Both the position numbers and the translations under genes were made by a program. Below, one piece after another: positions 23,914 to 36,465 of a DNA stretch of 64,000 nt. A model generated the notes under the pieces. The model searched no databases. It was not told the origin of the DNA and saw only the letters and a program-made list of their open reading frames with translations. Source of the stretch: Daucus carota subsp. sativus (lineage: Eukaryota > Streptophyta > Magnoliopsida > Apiales > Apiaceae); NCBI RefSeq assembly GCF_001625215.2, contig NC_030381.2, positions 37,384,689 to 37,448,688 on the forward strand, in the 5' to 3' direction. How positions within the stretch are numbered: position 1 is the first letter of the stretch; every line of letters starts with the position of its first letter.

Positions 23914-26900
23914 ATGTTCTACTTGAGTGAAATCGACCACACTATGCGAGTACCACCCAGTCTCCTCAACCTCCCTCTCAATGAAGCCATTCAAGGAGAG
24001 CTTGAGCGTCTCTTCTTAGACAAAGTTTCTCTCTCTCCCCCCCCCCCCCCCCCCCCCACTTTCAAATTAATATTTTGTGTTTATTATATTTGTAACCCAA
24101 TTGTTTGATAATGTGCCTCAATGAGTGATGAATGTGTTTTTGTACAGGTTATTGCTAATTTGGGTCTTGTTGTATCTGTTTACGATATCAAGTCTATTGA
24201 TGGCGGGTTTGTGTTCCCAAGTGACGGAGCATCCACCTACACGGTATCATATTAATATTTATGTTTTGGGTGATGGGTTTACTTTGTTCTGGTACAAGAG
24301 TGTGGGATTTTGATGTAATGTTTGTGGTTGTTAACAGGTGAAGTTTAGATTGGTGGTTTTCCGACCGTTTGTTGGGGAGGTTATTTCGGCTAAGCTATCG
24401 GAGTCCACTATTAATGGTTTACGGCGTATGTTTTTTATACTCTGCTTGATTAATTTAATTATCTAATGGCTTATGCATGCATATAGTAATTTACTTGGTA
24501 GTATAGTTTTAGGTACGTGTGACATTGTAATAGTCATAATAGTTTGTTATAATATTAATGCTTGGAACTTTCTTTAAAATTCCTATGACTGTTGCTAACT
24601 TCACTAAGCCTATGAAGCTATTTGATTCCATGAAGATTTTTGATGCTTCTTAGTCACGAGGATAGACCATTGTTTCATAGTTGGGCGTCACTTCCACCCA
24701 AAACTGCAAATTTATTGCTTGCCAAGTACTGTGAGACTTACCTGAAGATGACGATTTTTTGCAACAAGGAAGCAACCTAGAAGAATTTCTATTTGATTTT
24801 AACATATAAGATTGGATATGGGATTGTATTAGTAGCTAGTAGGTATCTGAATTCTGAACTGACTAGATTCTCAATATACAATGACCCTCTAAAGAGAGGC
24901 AGCCCATTTGGTAGAGGCCTATAAATAGGGAAACCTCGCCTGAGTTATGATCATTCTGATCCAATGTTGCATACTAAGAAGTAGAGTTAAGAAAGTTGTC
25001 TTCCTTCTTTAGTTCTTGTGTACTATTTATATGTAGAAAATAAGTTTACCAAATTTGACTTGATATTGTATTTAGAAGCAATTAGACGTGGTTGTGGGTA
25101 TAACTTTTAGTCAATCCAAAGAGCATGTCTAAATGGCTGAAGCTGCCATTACGGTTATAATTAAAAATTCATTTAATTTTATTCTTTGTGCACCTGTAGG
25201 ATTTTAATATTATAATATCTTATCCTACAAGAGACAGGTATATATAATTCCTTACTAAATATCTGTAAGATTTTCTTAAACTTTTATGTTGACAGTGAGG
25301 GCAATTTTTATATGGAGGTTGACTGTTGTTCAAACTTTACATTGTCTTGTCTTATTCTGGATTGCAAATGAGTTTATATGCTTACTTTGTTGAGTTCAAT
25401 TTAGATACTGCCCCTCTCCATTTGCCTATCTGATCTTTGTAATTGGTTTTTACAGTATCACTTGGATTTTTTGATGACATATATGTTCCTGTCCATTTAA
25501 TGCCAAATCCTTGCCATTTTGAGGCAGACGCAGTTAACAAGTGAGTGTTTCTATTTATTAAAAAGAAAGAATTCTTAAATAGAATTTATTACAGTCCATG
25601 AAACAAGCACTATTTCTTTCAGGAATCAAGTTGCCTGGATATGGGAATATCAAGAAGAAAACTATCCCATAGAGGCAGTAGATGAGGTTTTCTGTGAAAG
25701 TTTTACCAAAACTGTTGTTGCTGTGCAAAGGAAAATATGTTAACTTCAGGTCTTCTATTGCAGATTAGGTTCAGAGTGAACAATATAAGCTATCCTCCTA
25801 TACCAATTGAAGCAGATAAAGAGTCCCATCGCTTTGCACCCATGGTGATTACTGTAAGTGCCGTTTTAGTCTTGTCTAGTTTTGTTTTTTATCTTCATTT
25901 TTCTCAGGAAGTTCTGTGGTTTACAAGATGTTGGTTCCTTTTAAATTGTCAGAAAGACACATCACATATATTATAGATATATAAGGTCTGTTGTAGTTGT
26001 TTAGGTGGCTTATAATTCTTTTGTTTATATGAAGTTCAGCATTAAATTATTCTAGAATTAATGTTTGTGTTAGACAAGATAAATACTACTTAGAGATCTT
26101 CAAGTTCTAGAAAGTATCAGAATATGCAGGTAATACTCAGACTACTCTGATATGCAACACCGTTATAAACATTGGACTTTCTTTCATTAAGGAAATATAA
26201 TAAAAAATACAGAGAGAAGACAGAGCATCCTGTGAATAGTTAGGCTACAAGTATAGTAACATTGCTATAGAGAATAGCGTCATACATAGGGCTCGATGCG
26301 GAGCAGGGAATTTTACATATGGCAGCCCTCTCTCATGACCATGGTCAAGTTAACATAGGGTTCGATGTGTCGCAGGAAATTGTTGGCAAGGCAGCCCTCT
26401 CACTGTCTCACATGACCAAGTTTGTTGTTTTAATTCTCCGACCTACACAATCTGATTAGAAACATTAGTGTTATTGTTCAATCAGGAAAAATTCAGTTTT
26501 TGAATATTTCTTATTGGTTATCTATTAGAAATATGTGTTGTTAAATGTTAGAAAGGAATTATGAGAATCTTGGTTATTAAAGCTTAAATTATTGCTAGAA
26601 TGGATCTTTGACGATCTTGGCTATTAAGGCTTAAATTTATGTTAGAAAGGAAGTATGAAAATCTTGGCTATCAATGCTTAAATTTGAATAGAACTATAAA
26701 ATTATTTTTTTCACTAAAAAAGCATTGTAATCGGGGTTATATATTGTTTGTTGAACTGGCAATCTATGTGTAGATTATCTGGTTAAGTTTTGTGTAAAGA
26801 TGGTTTTCATACATTGCAAATAATATCTTTATGCTAGTGTATGTATATATATGTTGATGTTTTTGAGCTGCAACTGACAGTTACTCTTATCCAAGTGATT

Positions 26901-26971
26901 TACCAAATTAATATGTCTGGCAGGGTTCACTTGATGCTGATGGATTAGGTCCAGTCTCATGGTGGGTATAG
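23914..26971 (+). CDS. RNA polymerase III subunit RPC8/RPC25 (RPB7-like)
   Basis: This encodes the RPB7-like stalk subunit of RNA polymerase III, which with RPC9 helps initiation on tRNA and 5S genes in the nucleus. It has 193 residues in seven exons: 23914-24024, 24148-24243, 24338-24425, 25456-25540, 25623-25686, 25764-25853 and 26924-26971. Residues 1-80 are the SHS2/RPB7 N-terminal domain (MFYLSEIDHTMRVPPSLL, then SVYDIKSIDGGFVFP and DGASTYTVKFRLVVFRPF). The rest is the RPC8-type OB domain (GFFDDIYVPVHLMPNP, HFEADAVNKNQ), ending GSLDADGLGPVSWWV. Length fits the family (about 200). The first donor is unusual: GTTTCTCTCT running into a poly-C tract. The ATG is the first in frame in the leader. 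Confidence 0.93.
24037..24057 (+). repeat. Poly-C tract at the 5' splice site of RPC8 intron 1
   Basis: Twenty-one C residues follow TCTCTCTCT and begin 12 bases after the exon 1 boundary. The length is likely variable or imprecisely sequenced. Confidence 0.9.
26284..26416. repeat. Two-copy tandem repeat in RPC8 intron 6
   Basis: Two diverged units of about 65 bases share CATAGGG, TCGATG, GCAGG and GGCAGCCCTCTC, ending in CATGACCA. They lie inside the long sixth intron (25854-26923). Confidence 0.65.
26547..26692. repeat. Three-copy tandem repeat in RPC8 intron 6
   Basis: Three diverged units of about 50 bases each contain ATCTTGG(C/T)TAT(T/C)AA and GCTTAAATT preceded by (T/C)TAGAA(A/T)GGA. 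No coding content was seen. Confidence 0.65.
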
Positions 26972-27168
26972 ACTTGCAATAGTAGTGTTTTGCTGGGATG
27001 GAGCTATATGTTACAGATTAATTAGAAGAGCTTCATACTTTTTAATATATTTTTAGTTTGTGCTTATGAAATAGAATTTCAAGTTCGAATACAGTATTTC
27101 TATTTGTTGACACAAACATAGGTATTAGTTGTCAGAGCTGACACCGTTTAACCAATTAGCCATGACAT

Positions 27169-27231
27169 GTAGATTCTGATCCTAAACTGTAAGAGGAGGT
27201 AGATTCTGATCCTAAACTGTAAGAGGAGGTT
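27169..27231. repeat. Perfect 31-base tandem duplication
   Basis: The unit starting GTAGATTCTGATCC and ending AAGAGGAGG occurs twice with no mismatch, just beyond the RPC8 stop codon and presumably in or near its 3' UTR. Confidence 0.85.
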
Positions 27232-27769
27232 TCAATTTCTATCATAGATGAATTTAAGAGATCTGGAGTTTATTTGGTTTTTGTTGTTGCCCTCTGCAGC
27301 TCTGCATACGTATATACTTTACTATCAAGATTTTCTTCATGCTCAGAGTTATGTAACTTCTTAATAGAGTTATGTGACTTCTTAATAGTAATACTCTTAT
27401 TTAAATCATATATTATATACCATTTTTCCTTATATAGTTATATAATGTAAAAAACATATAAATTAGCAATCACTTGGACGAGTATAACTAGCTTTCTTAT
27501 AAACAATCCTTCTTAATTCATTTCATTTACTGATTTTAGTATTTACTTTCCTTAAAGACTCAAGGAACGTATGCAAGTTTAAGAACATATGGAGCCTCAT
27601 ATATACAAATCCAGAGTCTACAAATCAATGAGAGAAGAGAAAAACCAAAATAAATAAAAACAAAAAACCTCAAAAAAAAGTAGTACTGCCATGATTCTAC
27701 TGCGGTTAGACAAGATAAACACTGATAGGTAGTTAAGGGTAAACTAAGATGAACAAATAGTTTAGTTTC

Positions 27770-30700
27770 TCATACAACATCTTGAGGGTTTGGCGGAGTA
27801 ATCTCATGGTTAGCACCTTCAGTTGCCACTGGTATTGGACGAGTTGCTAGCTGTACATGAGAACTCGTTGCCAAATCCGCAGTTGAAGGCGACAAGGTGC
27901 TACCATTGTCAAGTCGAAACTTGCTGTCATGAGTACTCCGGCTAAAAGGAAAAGAAGAAAGATCTCTGTTGTCAAAATGTCTGCATACTGCACAGATTTT
28001 TGACCAAGTAGTTGAGCTTGAATTCGCAACAATTCTTTGAAGAAACAGTCTGTTCTTGTATAGGTAAAGAAACAAGAATACAGCAAGGCATGTTGCTGTG
28101 ACACTTCCAGTGATTGCAAACAGGCCTTCAAAGCTTTCCAAGCTCACACTGTTGGATCCCATATTGCTTCCTGATTCTGGACACACTGGATCAATTATAG
28201 ATATCTTCTTACCTTCTGTAACACTGATTATGGCTCGCGAGACATCAGCAACTAAAGGTGATCCTTTCCGAAAAACCTGCAGACACACACACAAATGTTA
28301 TCAGTATTATATGTGAGTTGAAGCTTTCTTGTCAGGCTTATCTATGCAGAGCTCAGAACACTCAAGTTTTACGACTACTTACGAATGCAAATCCATCTGT
28401 TCGGTAAGTTGGTCCAACTTCCATGAACTTGTTGCAGTATTTGGATACAAAGAGCTTGGCATGGGGTGTGACATCGAAAAATGCTGATATGCCTCCCTGT
28501 TTACTTCCTTTAGTCAGAGCTTCACTGCATTCTTCGGCAAACCTGTAAGATTTCATCTTCGTTTCTTCAAAACCCAAACTTTTCAAGAGGCCGGGGATAA
28601 ATGATCCTGCTTGATAGCCAACGTAGTTTCCGTTCTTAATAAGCTCCTCCACATCTGTGTAACTTGGTCGGAGCCTCTGTACTGTCAATCTTGATGATAA
28701 ACTAGCAGTATAAGTGGAGCTTAAAATGAGCACCACAAATATCCAGACCACAACAACCAGACGGGCAAAGTTGCTCATTATTTTCTCTCCTGCACAAGCC
28801 AAATTCTTCTACTATAAGGACTAAACAAGATATAAGGACTAAACAAGATAACAGACATAACTAATTGACAATATTCACCACTCAACTGTGAGCAAACACT
28901 ACGGTGGACAAGGGGAACCAACAGATCATGCCGACATGCTGGGAAGGCGGACCTCTGAAAGCAGTATTTATCCGGTGTTCAAGAACCCAAACAGCAAAAC
29001 CGGTGAAGATGAAGAATGCAATGCTGGTTAACCACAGATCCTTCTTAAGGGGCTTTAAGAACGTCCATTTGTTATTTGAATCCTCGTATGTGATCGGAAC
29101 AATCATAGAAACTCCTCCTTCTGATATAGGCATTGTGAAGTCTACATACAGTGATCTATTTGTAGTGATTGTAATATCTCCCACAGCAGCATCGAATTTC
29201 TGTATCATGTAAAAACAAAATATGAAAAAAGATCATTAATCCACTTTCTAAAATTTGAAATAGAATTTTTGATATTAAAGGTTTACCTCTGAATCAAACT
29301 AACCTCAAGAAAGACTTGATGCACAAAATCATTGTAAGTTCCATCAATTCCAATCAGAAAAGGAACATACTCATATTGGACTGAATAGGGCAATGCTTTG
29401 ATGACAGAATCAAACAGATCAATGTAGTGTCCACTAGCTTTGGTTGTATTGGTTTGAAGGTCTCTTTCTGCACGTAAAAATTCTGTGAAACCATCTTTGA
29501 CTGGAACTCCAATTTTTAGCTTCTTTCCTCCAACATGAATTTCCCATCCCCTGGGAGGATGTGTTGATTCTCCTGGCCATATGATGCCCCCAAGATCATT
29601 CGGAACTTGATAAGTTTTACCATTTTTCTTCAGCGTCCTAGATAAACCATGGCTCGGAGACCAGGTTCCTACTTCTCTGGCCTCCCCTCCTACTACATTG
29701 AGTATCTGGTATGATGCAGGCTCTACTTGTCCATTAACAAGACTGAACTCACCGCTGAGTCCTCTGAACCTCGTCACCAACATTTCTCTGAGAATTTTAG
29801 GACCCGTTTCAGAGGTTTCAAAATCAAATAGGTTTGTTGAATTTAAATGACTTGGATTATATTCAGAAATTGAGTTGGTATATCCAACTCGCTCTGCAGC
29901 TAATGCAAGTGCCCAGAGAGTGTCGTATGCCCATAAACCAGTGAAGCTTAGATTTGTTTTTTGCTTGATATTTGACGCGTTCTCAGAGAATCTTCCTAAC
30001 CTGTAAGAGAAAGAATCAAGATTTTCTGACTCTGGAATCTGAGGTCTGACTCCCAGTACACCTTGCATTGATTCCAATATATGCGAGTCCAGTGAGGAGA
30101 TCATATCCATTATACCACTAGAAACAATCCATGCATAACCTTCACTCATCATTCCTATTTCCTGTGCTTTCAGAAAGAGGCGAACAGCAAGAGCACGCGA
30201 CATATGCACCACAAACACTCTTGTCTGCATAGTCATCATCTTATATAGCTCTTTTAGAATAAAATCCTCAGTTGGCTGAAGAGGAATGATGCTTCTGTAT
30301 GAAATCCGCACATCATTATCATAAAATTCATTAGCTAGATATGGAATCATTCCATGCCCATAATCTGTATCTTCAAATATAACTACTGCTTCTCTCCACT
30401 GAAATTTTTTCACTATAGAAGCAATGGCTCCTACTTGAGTAGCATCACTTTGAGCTGTTTGAATGAAGTATGGAGTCCTGCGACGTAGAGAAGGGCTTGT
30501 TGCAGAAAAAGAAATGACTGGTACATGGGCTCTATCGCCAAGATCTAGCACAAAACTGGCTTGTGAAGACTTCTGTGGACCAATTATTGCATCTACCTTT
30601 ACCTCTTTCAGAAGTTTCAGAGCTGATAAACATGCAAAAATAGAATAAAGTTCTTATACAGGTTTAAAAAAGTTCTTTGTTTTAGCAACAAACTACATAA

Positions 30701-31797
30701 CTTCAAATTACATAAGTTCTATTTATTGGAATCCACTTATAAATGCTGCCAAGAATCAGTTGAGCATATCCTTAAATTCAGATATCAGGGAGACCGCCAT
30801 ATGAATACCTTGTTCTTTTAATGTACAAGTCATCAGCCCTAGCATGCTGGAATCATATTTTCACCAACAGGAGAATTTTATGCTGATTATAGTTATGATC
30901 ATTAGTTCAAGACATCAGTGTCTAGTACATATTCCTATCACTAATTTGTGATATCTGTTCTTTAATGGATGATTTAGAAAAATTGTTAAAACTTCAGTAT
31001 GTCATTAATTGTTGACCTAGTTTAAAAAATGTATAAGGATATTGAGTAAGACCTTTCAGATGCTGAAAGCATATGGCCCCTACTTCTTTGACCATATAAT
31101 AGAAATAGTCTGTCAAAGGAAGGAAAGGAAGAACATCAATCTCTATCCCCAAGTTATGAATGGTTTTATAATAACTATCAGAGCATCAGCCTCCTACAGA
31201 TGGGAGGCGATGTGCTCATTCTGCGGGTACAATTTCCTTCTAATTCTTTTTTCTTGAAAATATTAGGAAATCAAACAAAAGCTTCATGCAGAAGGTGTTT
31301 GGACATGTTAAGAGGTTTGACAAAACATTATAATCAGAAGTTAAGGGTTTTAACATGTAGATTGACATTTTGTGAAGTTTAATAAGATACGTGTCTGGTA
31401 ACTGGAATGAGTACAAGCTAATCACTGAGCTAACCAAAGTAGAAATGTATGCAAGCTGCATACAGCATATATAATATGGATCATAATGTTTTGATCAATA
31501 TTTAGAGAAGAACATACCTAAAGCAGCAGAATCAACGACATGTCCCTTTGGGTCCTCAACATGGAGAGCAAGCCTGGTAGAATAGTTTGTATGAATTTCA
31601 TAAAAATCAGAAAGTGCCATTTTCAAGTAGCTTAAGCCACTGCTTCCTATTGCTGAATCCAAATCAAGAAGCACCCCGACTTGAAATGTCGTATTTTTCC
31701 TCTGGGGATTACTCTGAGATTGCGATGTGCACAAAAAGGCATGCAAACTCAGGAGATGAATAAACAGAAAAAACAATGCCATCTTCTTTAAATGCAT
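27770..31797 (-). CDS. Glutamate receptor-like channel, clade 2 type
   Basis: This is a plant ligand-gated cation channel of 941 residues in five exons: 31518-31797, 29304-30622, 28887-29199, 28383-28789 and 27770-28276. A hydrophobic signal peptide (about 6-26) leads into an LIVBP-like amino-terminal domain (about 40-400). The S1 ligand lobe ends in FTMPISEGGVSMIVP. M1 is at about 588-606 (WLTSIAFFIFTGFAVWVL), the pore at about 620-637 (CWFPLSTVVFAHRE) and M3 at about 646-668, ending STYTASLSSRLTV. S2 includes YRTDGFAFVFRKGSPL, M4 is at about 824-847, and a Ser/Thr-rich cytosolic tail follows. Exon structure and the FAHRE pore region fit GLR2-type genes. ATG 31797 was chosen; 31782 is an in-frame alternative. 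It probably acts in the plasma membrane or an endomembrane and carries Ca2+. Confidence 0.94.
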
Positions 31798-31834
31798 CAA
31801 CTTATACACTAAATCATGTCATATTATGCTCAGC

Positions 31835-31841
31835 TTATATA
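31835..31841 (-). promoter_or_regulatory. Possible TATA element of the GLR gene
   Basis: TATATAA reads on the GLR strand only 38 bases upstream of the chosen start. It would leave a very short leader, so either translation starts at the later ATG (31782) or this is not the functional TATA box. Confidence 0.25.
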
Positions 31842-31859
31842 CTAATCTGTGAGAGAAGC

Positions 31860-33760
31860 TAGTAGCTACATTACAGGGTCAAGTTGAATTTGTACAAGTC
31901 AATGGATCTCTACGATTTTTTACTTACTTCAAATGTTAATTAGAGTCAGGCTGACATGGATCGATTCTATTTTAAAATCCTATCGACGATTACAGAGTAC
32001 TTAATATTATTTCGGGAGCTGATACAATCTGGCGAAAGCAACTACTACAAGTCCTGCATTTTTGGTTGATCAAGTCAAATTTATCTAGTCTCCAGTCTGA
32101 GGATACATTGTGCAATACATAAGATTAAAAGAATTTAATCAAGTCAATGTCAAGTAGCTTAAAAATATAGCACAGAAGCTTTCTAATACAGTTACAATTC
32201 TTTGTCAATCATCAGTTGCCTTTAACTAGACGCTTCTGATAGGCTTAACTCGTCTATACAGTATCTGTACAATAAAATTCATATTTTTAATACATAAAAA
32301 TTCGAATCTAATCAAATACAAGAACGTGGAAGCTCTGCAGTTGTTAATGGGGGCTCTTTCAGTAATGGCTGGTGCATAAGGCTCCATCACTAAGATCTAA
32401 TACTTAACATCTATCCTCGCATAATATATTCATCTGTCATTATCTTTGCATAATGACATATGAATACTCTACTTATACCCGAAAAGGCCATAACCATATA
32501 AGCTACTTGTATCTCTCAATGTCTCATTCTTTAGTTTTTATATTTTTATGTAATTATCTTCGGGCTTCAGCTAACATTATGTTCTCAACTCCTTGCGCGT
32601 ATTTGGAAACAAAAGCGCGAGACTCAGAATTTGACAGGAACTCTTACAACCTTGGTTTCTAAGATTCTTGTCAATTCTTGTGTAACAGACATATTGACCT
32701 GGTTCTTACCCGAGGCTCACGTGAAGTGTCCAATTCTCCTAAAACCTCGAAGTGTTGGGAGGAGGGCTTATCAAGATCATATTATATTCTAACAAAATAA
32801 CACTAAAGATGCGAAGAAAAGATGGAGGACTTATATTTACAAGAATAAACATTTAGTGTGTTTCATTTTGCAAAGGGCAGGCAAATCCCTGTGTTATTTT
32901 CTTGTTCATAAGATTGTTTGCTTGTTCTGCTTGCACATTCTGCTCTTTTCCGCTTTACTTTAGTTTTTCCGGTCTCTGGATATAATATGCACATACTCCT
33001 TTTTTACATTGTTTTTCTTGTGATACCTGCATTGTAGTGTAAATTTCTGGATATTTTATTTCTGCTACTTCACTTCTTTATTTGGTTAAGCTTTTTTAAT
33101 AAATTGTTTGTATCTCTTGTAATTTGCTGACAGCCAAATATATTGTACATGCGTTTGCTGCTCTGCCTGTTTCTTCATTTTGCATACATTTTTCATTTCT
33201 CAGTCTGCATGCATTTCACATTATTCAGTTATGTAGTAGGGCCCTGACATGTTTAAAATTTCTTTCTTATAAATAAAAATATTAGTATTATATTTTTATT
33301 CAAAAAAAAAATTGTAAACAGAGGGAGCATTGACTAAACTTTATTTTCCAAATGGCATATGCAACTCCACAATAAGCTTTCATGTTCCAGACCCCTTCAA
33401 AGTCTCAAGTGAAGTGCTAAGTAGTTTAACTGTACTGTGTCCTAAGCTATTATAATGGAATGACACAAAACACAACTCCATCAGAGTCCTAGCAATTTTT
33501 TAAAAAGTTAAGATGCTCCATTCATTCCTCATTTTTAAAGATTGTGAAGCCATTCCTCATACTATTTTGAGGAATAATATATTCATTTTTTTCCTTTTTC
33601 CCGCTCTTTCCCTCCTTTCTCTCTCTTATTACAAGTTGAATATAATATTATTATAATAATAGAGAATGTAAATAGGGAATGTTGTTGGAGTTCTCATTCA
33701 ATAAAATGTAGTAATCCCTTGAAAGATACATATTTTATTATATATTTAGGGAACCGGTTA
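31860..33760. other. Intergenic upstream of GLR, no supported gene
   Basis: AT-rich, with a T-rich plus-strand bias at 32900-33240 that looks like intron or UTR sequence. No complete frame was seen. Confidence 0.35.
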
Positions 33761-33763
33761 GGA

Positions 33764-33867
33764 CTCTGCTGGGATTAATGTTGATTTGAGAGCAGCAACT
33801 TACGAGTTCCTTGAATGCAAAGATGTCACTTGTAATTTTGTATGGCATTTTGATATTCAGAAAACAT
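33764..33867 (+). other. Candidate terminal exon of an unidentified plus-strand gene
   Basis: After an acceptor-like GAACCGGTTAG, an open frame runs from GACTCTGCTGGG to TAA. It reads DSAGINVDLRAATYEFLE and continues with CKDVTCNFVWHFDIQKT. Composition is clearly protein-like and unlike the flanks, and the T-rich stretch upstream could be an intron. I do not recognise the family and found no matching upstream exon, so it may be a gene fragment. Confidence 0.3.
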
Positions 33868-34576
33868 AAAATCTTGAAATCATCGTAAATCTCTTCACGT
33901 TTTACAGATGCTCAGACCTGCTGAAAAAATAGATTTTCGCACTCCTCAAACAAAGGCTTACCAAGTTTTAGATACTATAAACTTCGAAAATAGATAATAG
34001 ATCTCCAAAATTACAGCGTTCAACATACATCAAGGCGAACAAACCATATGAAATTAAACACAAACATTACCATAACAAAACACATATGTAGGCTGTAGTA
34101 GACCATTTTACAGATATTAAGTACGAACGTTGCTGAGAGGTTAAAACAATAAAAATTTAACTAGATAACCTGATTAAATGCATACAAATTATGACCAGGA
34201 GAAGCCAGCGCCACCCAATTGATCAATCCAAGCATCAATAACATCGCCATTTTCCAGTTAACAGACAGAGTTGTGAACTAGACCACATTCGCAACCCCCA
34301 ACAAAACTAATTCATGTAGCCAGTTTTAATGAATATGCGTTAAACGAATAAGAACTGAATAGTGTTGAGCTTTAAAATCTAGCTTCATAGAAACTTGTGA
34401 ATAATATTGAGGGCAAATATAACAGCCAATGTTATTCTGCAAATAGGTGCAAATCTAAAACAACATGAAATTTGATGCAGAGCACCAAAAACAAAATTCA
34501 ATAACCTTTAAGCTGGTCGAATGGTCTTTCCTATAGTTTGGCAAAAGAGCATGGCAAAGAACCGTCATTATTCATT

Positions 34577-36268
34577 CTATGCACGATTATAGTGATGCAG
34601 CTTGTACAGTAGCACCTTTCCTGCAGAATTACCAAAAGCCATGAAACCTCCATTGGGACTGAAATCCAAACAATAGGGATTGGGCAAACTTTTATTTGGT
34701 GGAGGCCAGTTGGAGAAAACAGTGAATGAAGGAATATGAACCAGCTTTAGACTTTTACTCGCATAACTGGAGCTGATGGCTAATATCTGAGCATCATGAT
34801 TGAACTTCATAAAACCAACTCTTGTTGTTAAATTTTCAATTGTCTTGAGAGGTTTTCTCTTTCCCCCTAAAAAATCCTCGCGGTTATAAACGTTCACTAT
34901 CCCACTATCTGAACCGGCAGCAAACAAATTCCCACTCGGGGATGTACAAAGAAATGAACTATTTATGCAACCTTCATCAACACCCTTATGGAAGCAAGTC
35001 CTTGTCCTCAAATCCCAGTGGTAGATATGTCCATCACCACCTGAGCTTAGTAATTGTTGCCCACCTTCAGCGAAAGCTAAAGAGCGACAAGTCCCATTCA
35101 TCTTTAATGTTCCGATCAATTCTTTCGTTTTGGCAGAAACTAGCAAAATATAGCCTTCATTGCCGATAAAAGCAATCGTCTTAGAGTCGGGTGAGACCTC
35201 AAAATATTCCAAACTCTTCTCCTCCCTCCCCGTCAAAGGGCCTATTTTATCTACCGTGGCTTTCACCAAGTCAAAACTGTAGAAAAACTTCCTTCTTCCG
35301 GATATAAAAACTTGAGACCCATCAGGTGAGAAAGAGGCCTTATGTATCGCACAATCTTCCAAAAATATGCTTTGAATTTTAGTGTTCCTTTTACCATCAA
35401 TCTGAAAAAATCTAAGCCTTTTATCCAATCCAGCAGTTAAAAGAAGTTGTGCATTTCTATGGAACTGGACCGAAGTAATTGGGCCAGCAGCAGGTTCCTC
35501 TGCATTAGCATCAACTAATTTCGAGTACTCAAGAAGTCCAGGCATTAATTTTCCACCGCTTTTCACAACAAGATCTTGATTACTTCGTAGAATATCATTG
35601 ACATCTTCATCATCCTTGTAACCCTTAGCTACTGCAACCCCAGACTCCTCATCTGAATCCTCACCAGAATCATATTCTTTTTCCCTCGAATCAAGTCGAG
35701 CCCAATCAGTCCCTCGGTTAAGCTTCTCGTGCTGAGCCCTTAACCTCGACACATACGCAGCACCCGTAATCACACTCTCCCCCTCTTCCTTCCTCAACTT
35801 CCTCAACCTATTAACTTTCCCAACATTTACACTCAACTTCTCCTCCTCATCATCCACCCAAACACACTTCCGTTCCTCCATCACATCCTCCACCTTACTC
35901 TCCCCGGGAAATTCCTCATCATCCTCATAAACCGACAAACGACTATCCGCCGACCTATCCATAAAAAACAAAGCAGGATCATCCACTTCCCCTCCAATAC
36001 CCCCCTCCTCGACATCCTCCTCCTTCCCAAACTCAACCGGAAAATGCAAAGACCCAAACAAAAGATTCTCAATCTTCTTCCTCTCCATCTCCTCCTTCAT
36101 TATCACCTCCTCATTTTCAACCTTCTCCTTCTTGTTTTTCTTAATTCCTAAATTACCCACATCAGATTCTTGCTCAACCACCTTCTCCCCTTCATCAAGA
36201 ACCTTCCTTTTACTCTTTTTCTTATCAACCCCATTAGGCTTTTCACTATTTTGTGAAATTAAACCCAT
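34577..36268 (-). CDS. UTP18: UTP18-like WD40 protein of the SSU processome
   Basis: This is a 563-residue protein in one coding exon. Residues 1-260 are highly charged: Lys-rich nuclear-targeting stretches (KKKSKRK, KKNKKEK), then acidic segments, and the AYVSRLRAQHEKLNRGTDWA motif typical of UTP18. Residues from about 265 form a WD40 propeller, with GPITSVQFHRNAQLLLTAGL, ASFSPDGSQVFISG, LLSSGGDGHIYHWDLR and LDFSPNGGFMAFGNSAGKV. UTP18 homologues bind U3 snoRNP in the nucleolus and are needed for 18S rRNA processing. Length matches the family. A 5' UTR intron (36278-36405, GT-AG) precedes the ATG. The promoter has a telo-box and site II motifs, as expected of a ribosome-biogenesis gene. Confidence 0.93.
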   Translation of the reverse strand: MGLISQNSEKPNGVDKKKSKRKVLDEGEKVVEQESDVGNLGIKKNKKEKVENEEVIMKEEMERKKIENLLFGSLHFPVEFGKEEDVEEGGIGGEVDDPALFFMDRSADSRLSVYEDDEEFPGESKVEDVMEERKCVWVDDEEEKLSVNVGKVNRLRKLRKEEGESVITGAAYVSRLRAQHEKLNRGTDWARLDSREKEYDSGEDSDEESGVAVAKGYKDDEDVNDILRSNQDLVVKSGGKLMPGLLEYSKLVDANAEEPAAGPITSVQFHRNAQLLLTAGLDKRLRFFQIDGKRNTKIQSIFLEDCAIHKASFSPDGSQVFISGRRKFFYSFDLVKATVDKIGPLTGREEKSLEYFEVSPDSKTIAFIGNEGYILLVSAKTKELIGTLKMNGTCRSLAFAEGGQQLLSSGGDGHIYHWDLRTRTCFHKGVDEGCINSSFLCTSPSGNLFAAGSDSGIVNVYNREDFLGGKRKPLKTIENLTTRVGFMKFNHDAQILAISSSYASKSLKLVHIPSFTVFSNWPPPNKSLPNPYCLDFSPNGGFMAFGNSAGKVLLYKLHHYNRA

Positions 36269-36465
36269 TCCAGAAAGCTAAAACAAAATCAAATCAAATA
36301 AAACAAAATTCAATACTACTACAGAACTTAAACTACACAGTTCTATGCACATGTATACACATATATAAGATGATTGAAGAAAGACAGTACAATTGTTTAG
36401 GTTACCTGGAATGAAGCTCAAGCTGAAGCTTTGTTGTCCTAGAATAATGTCTGAATCTCAACGTT

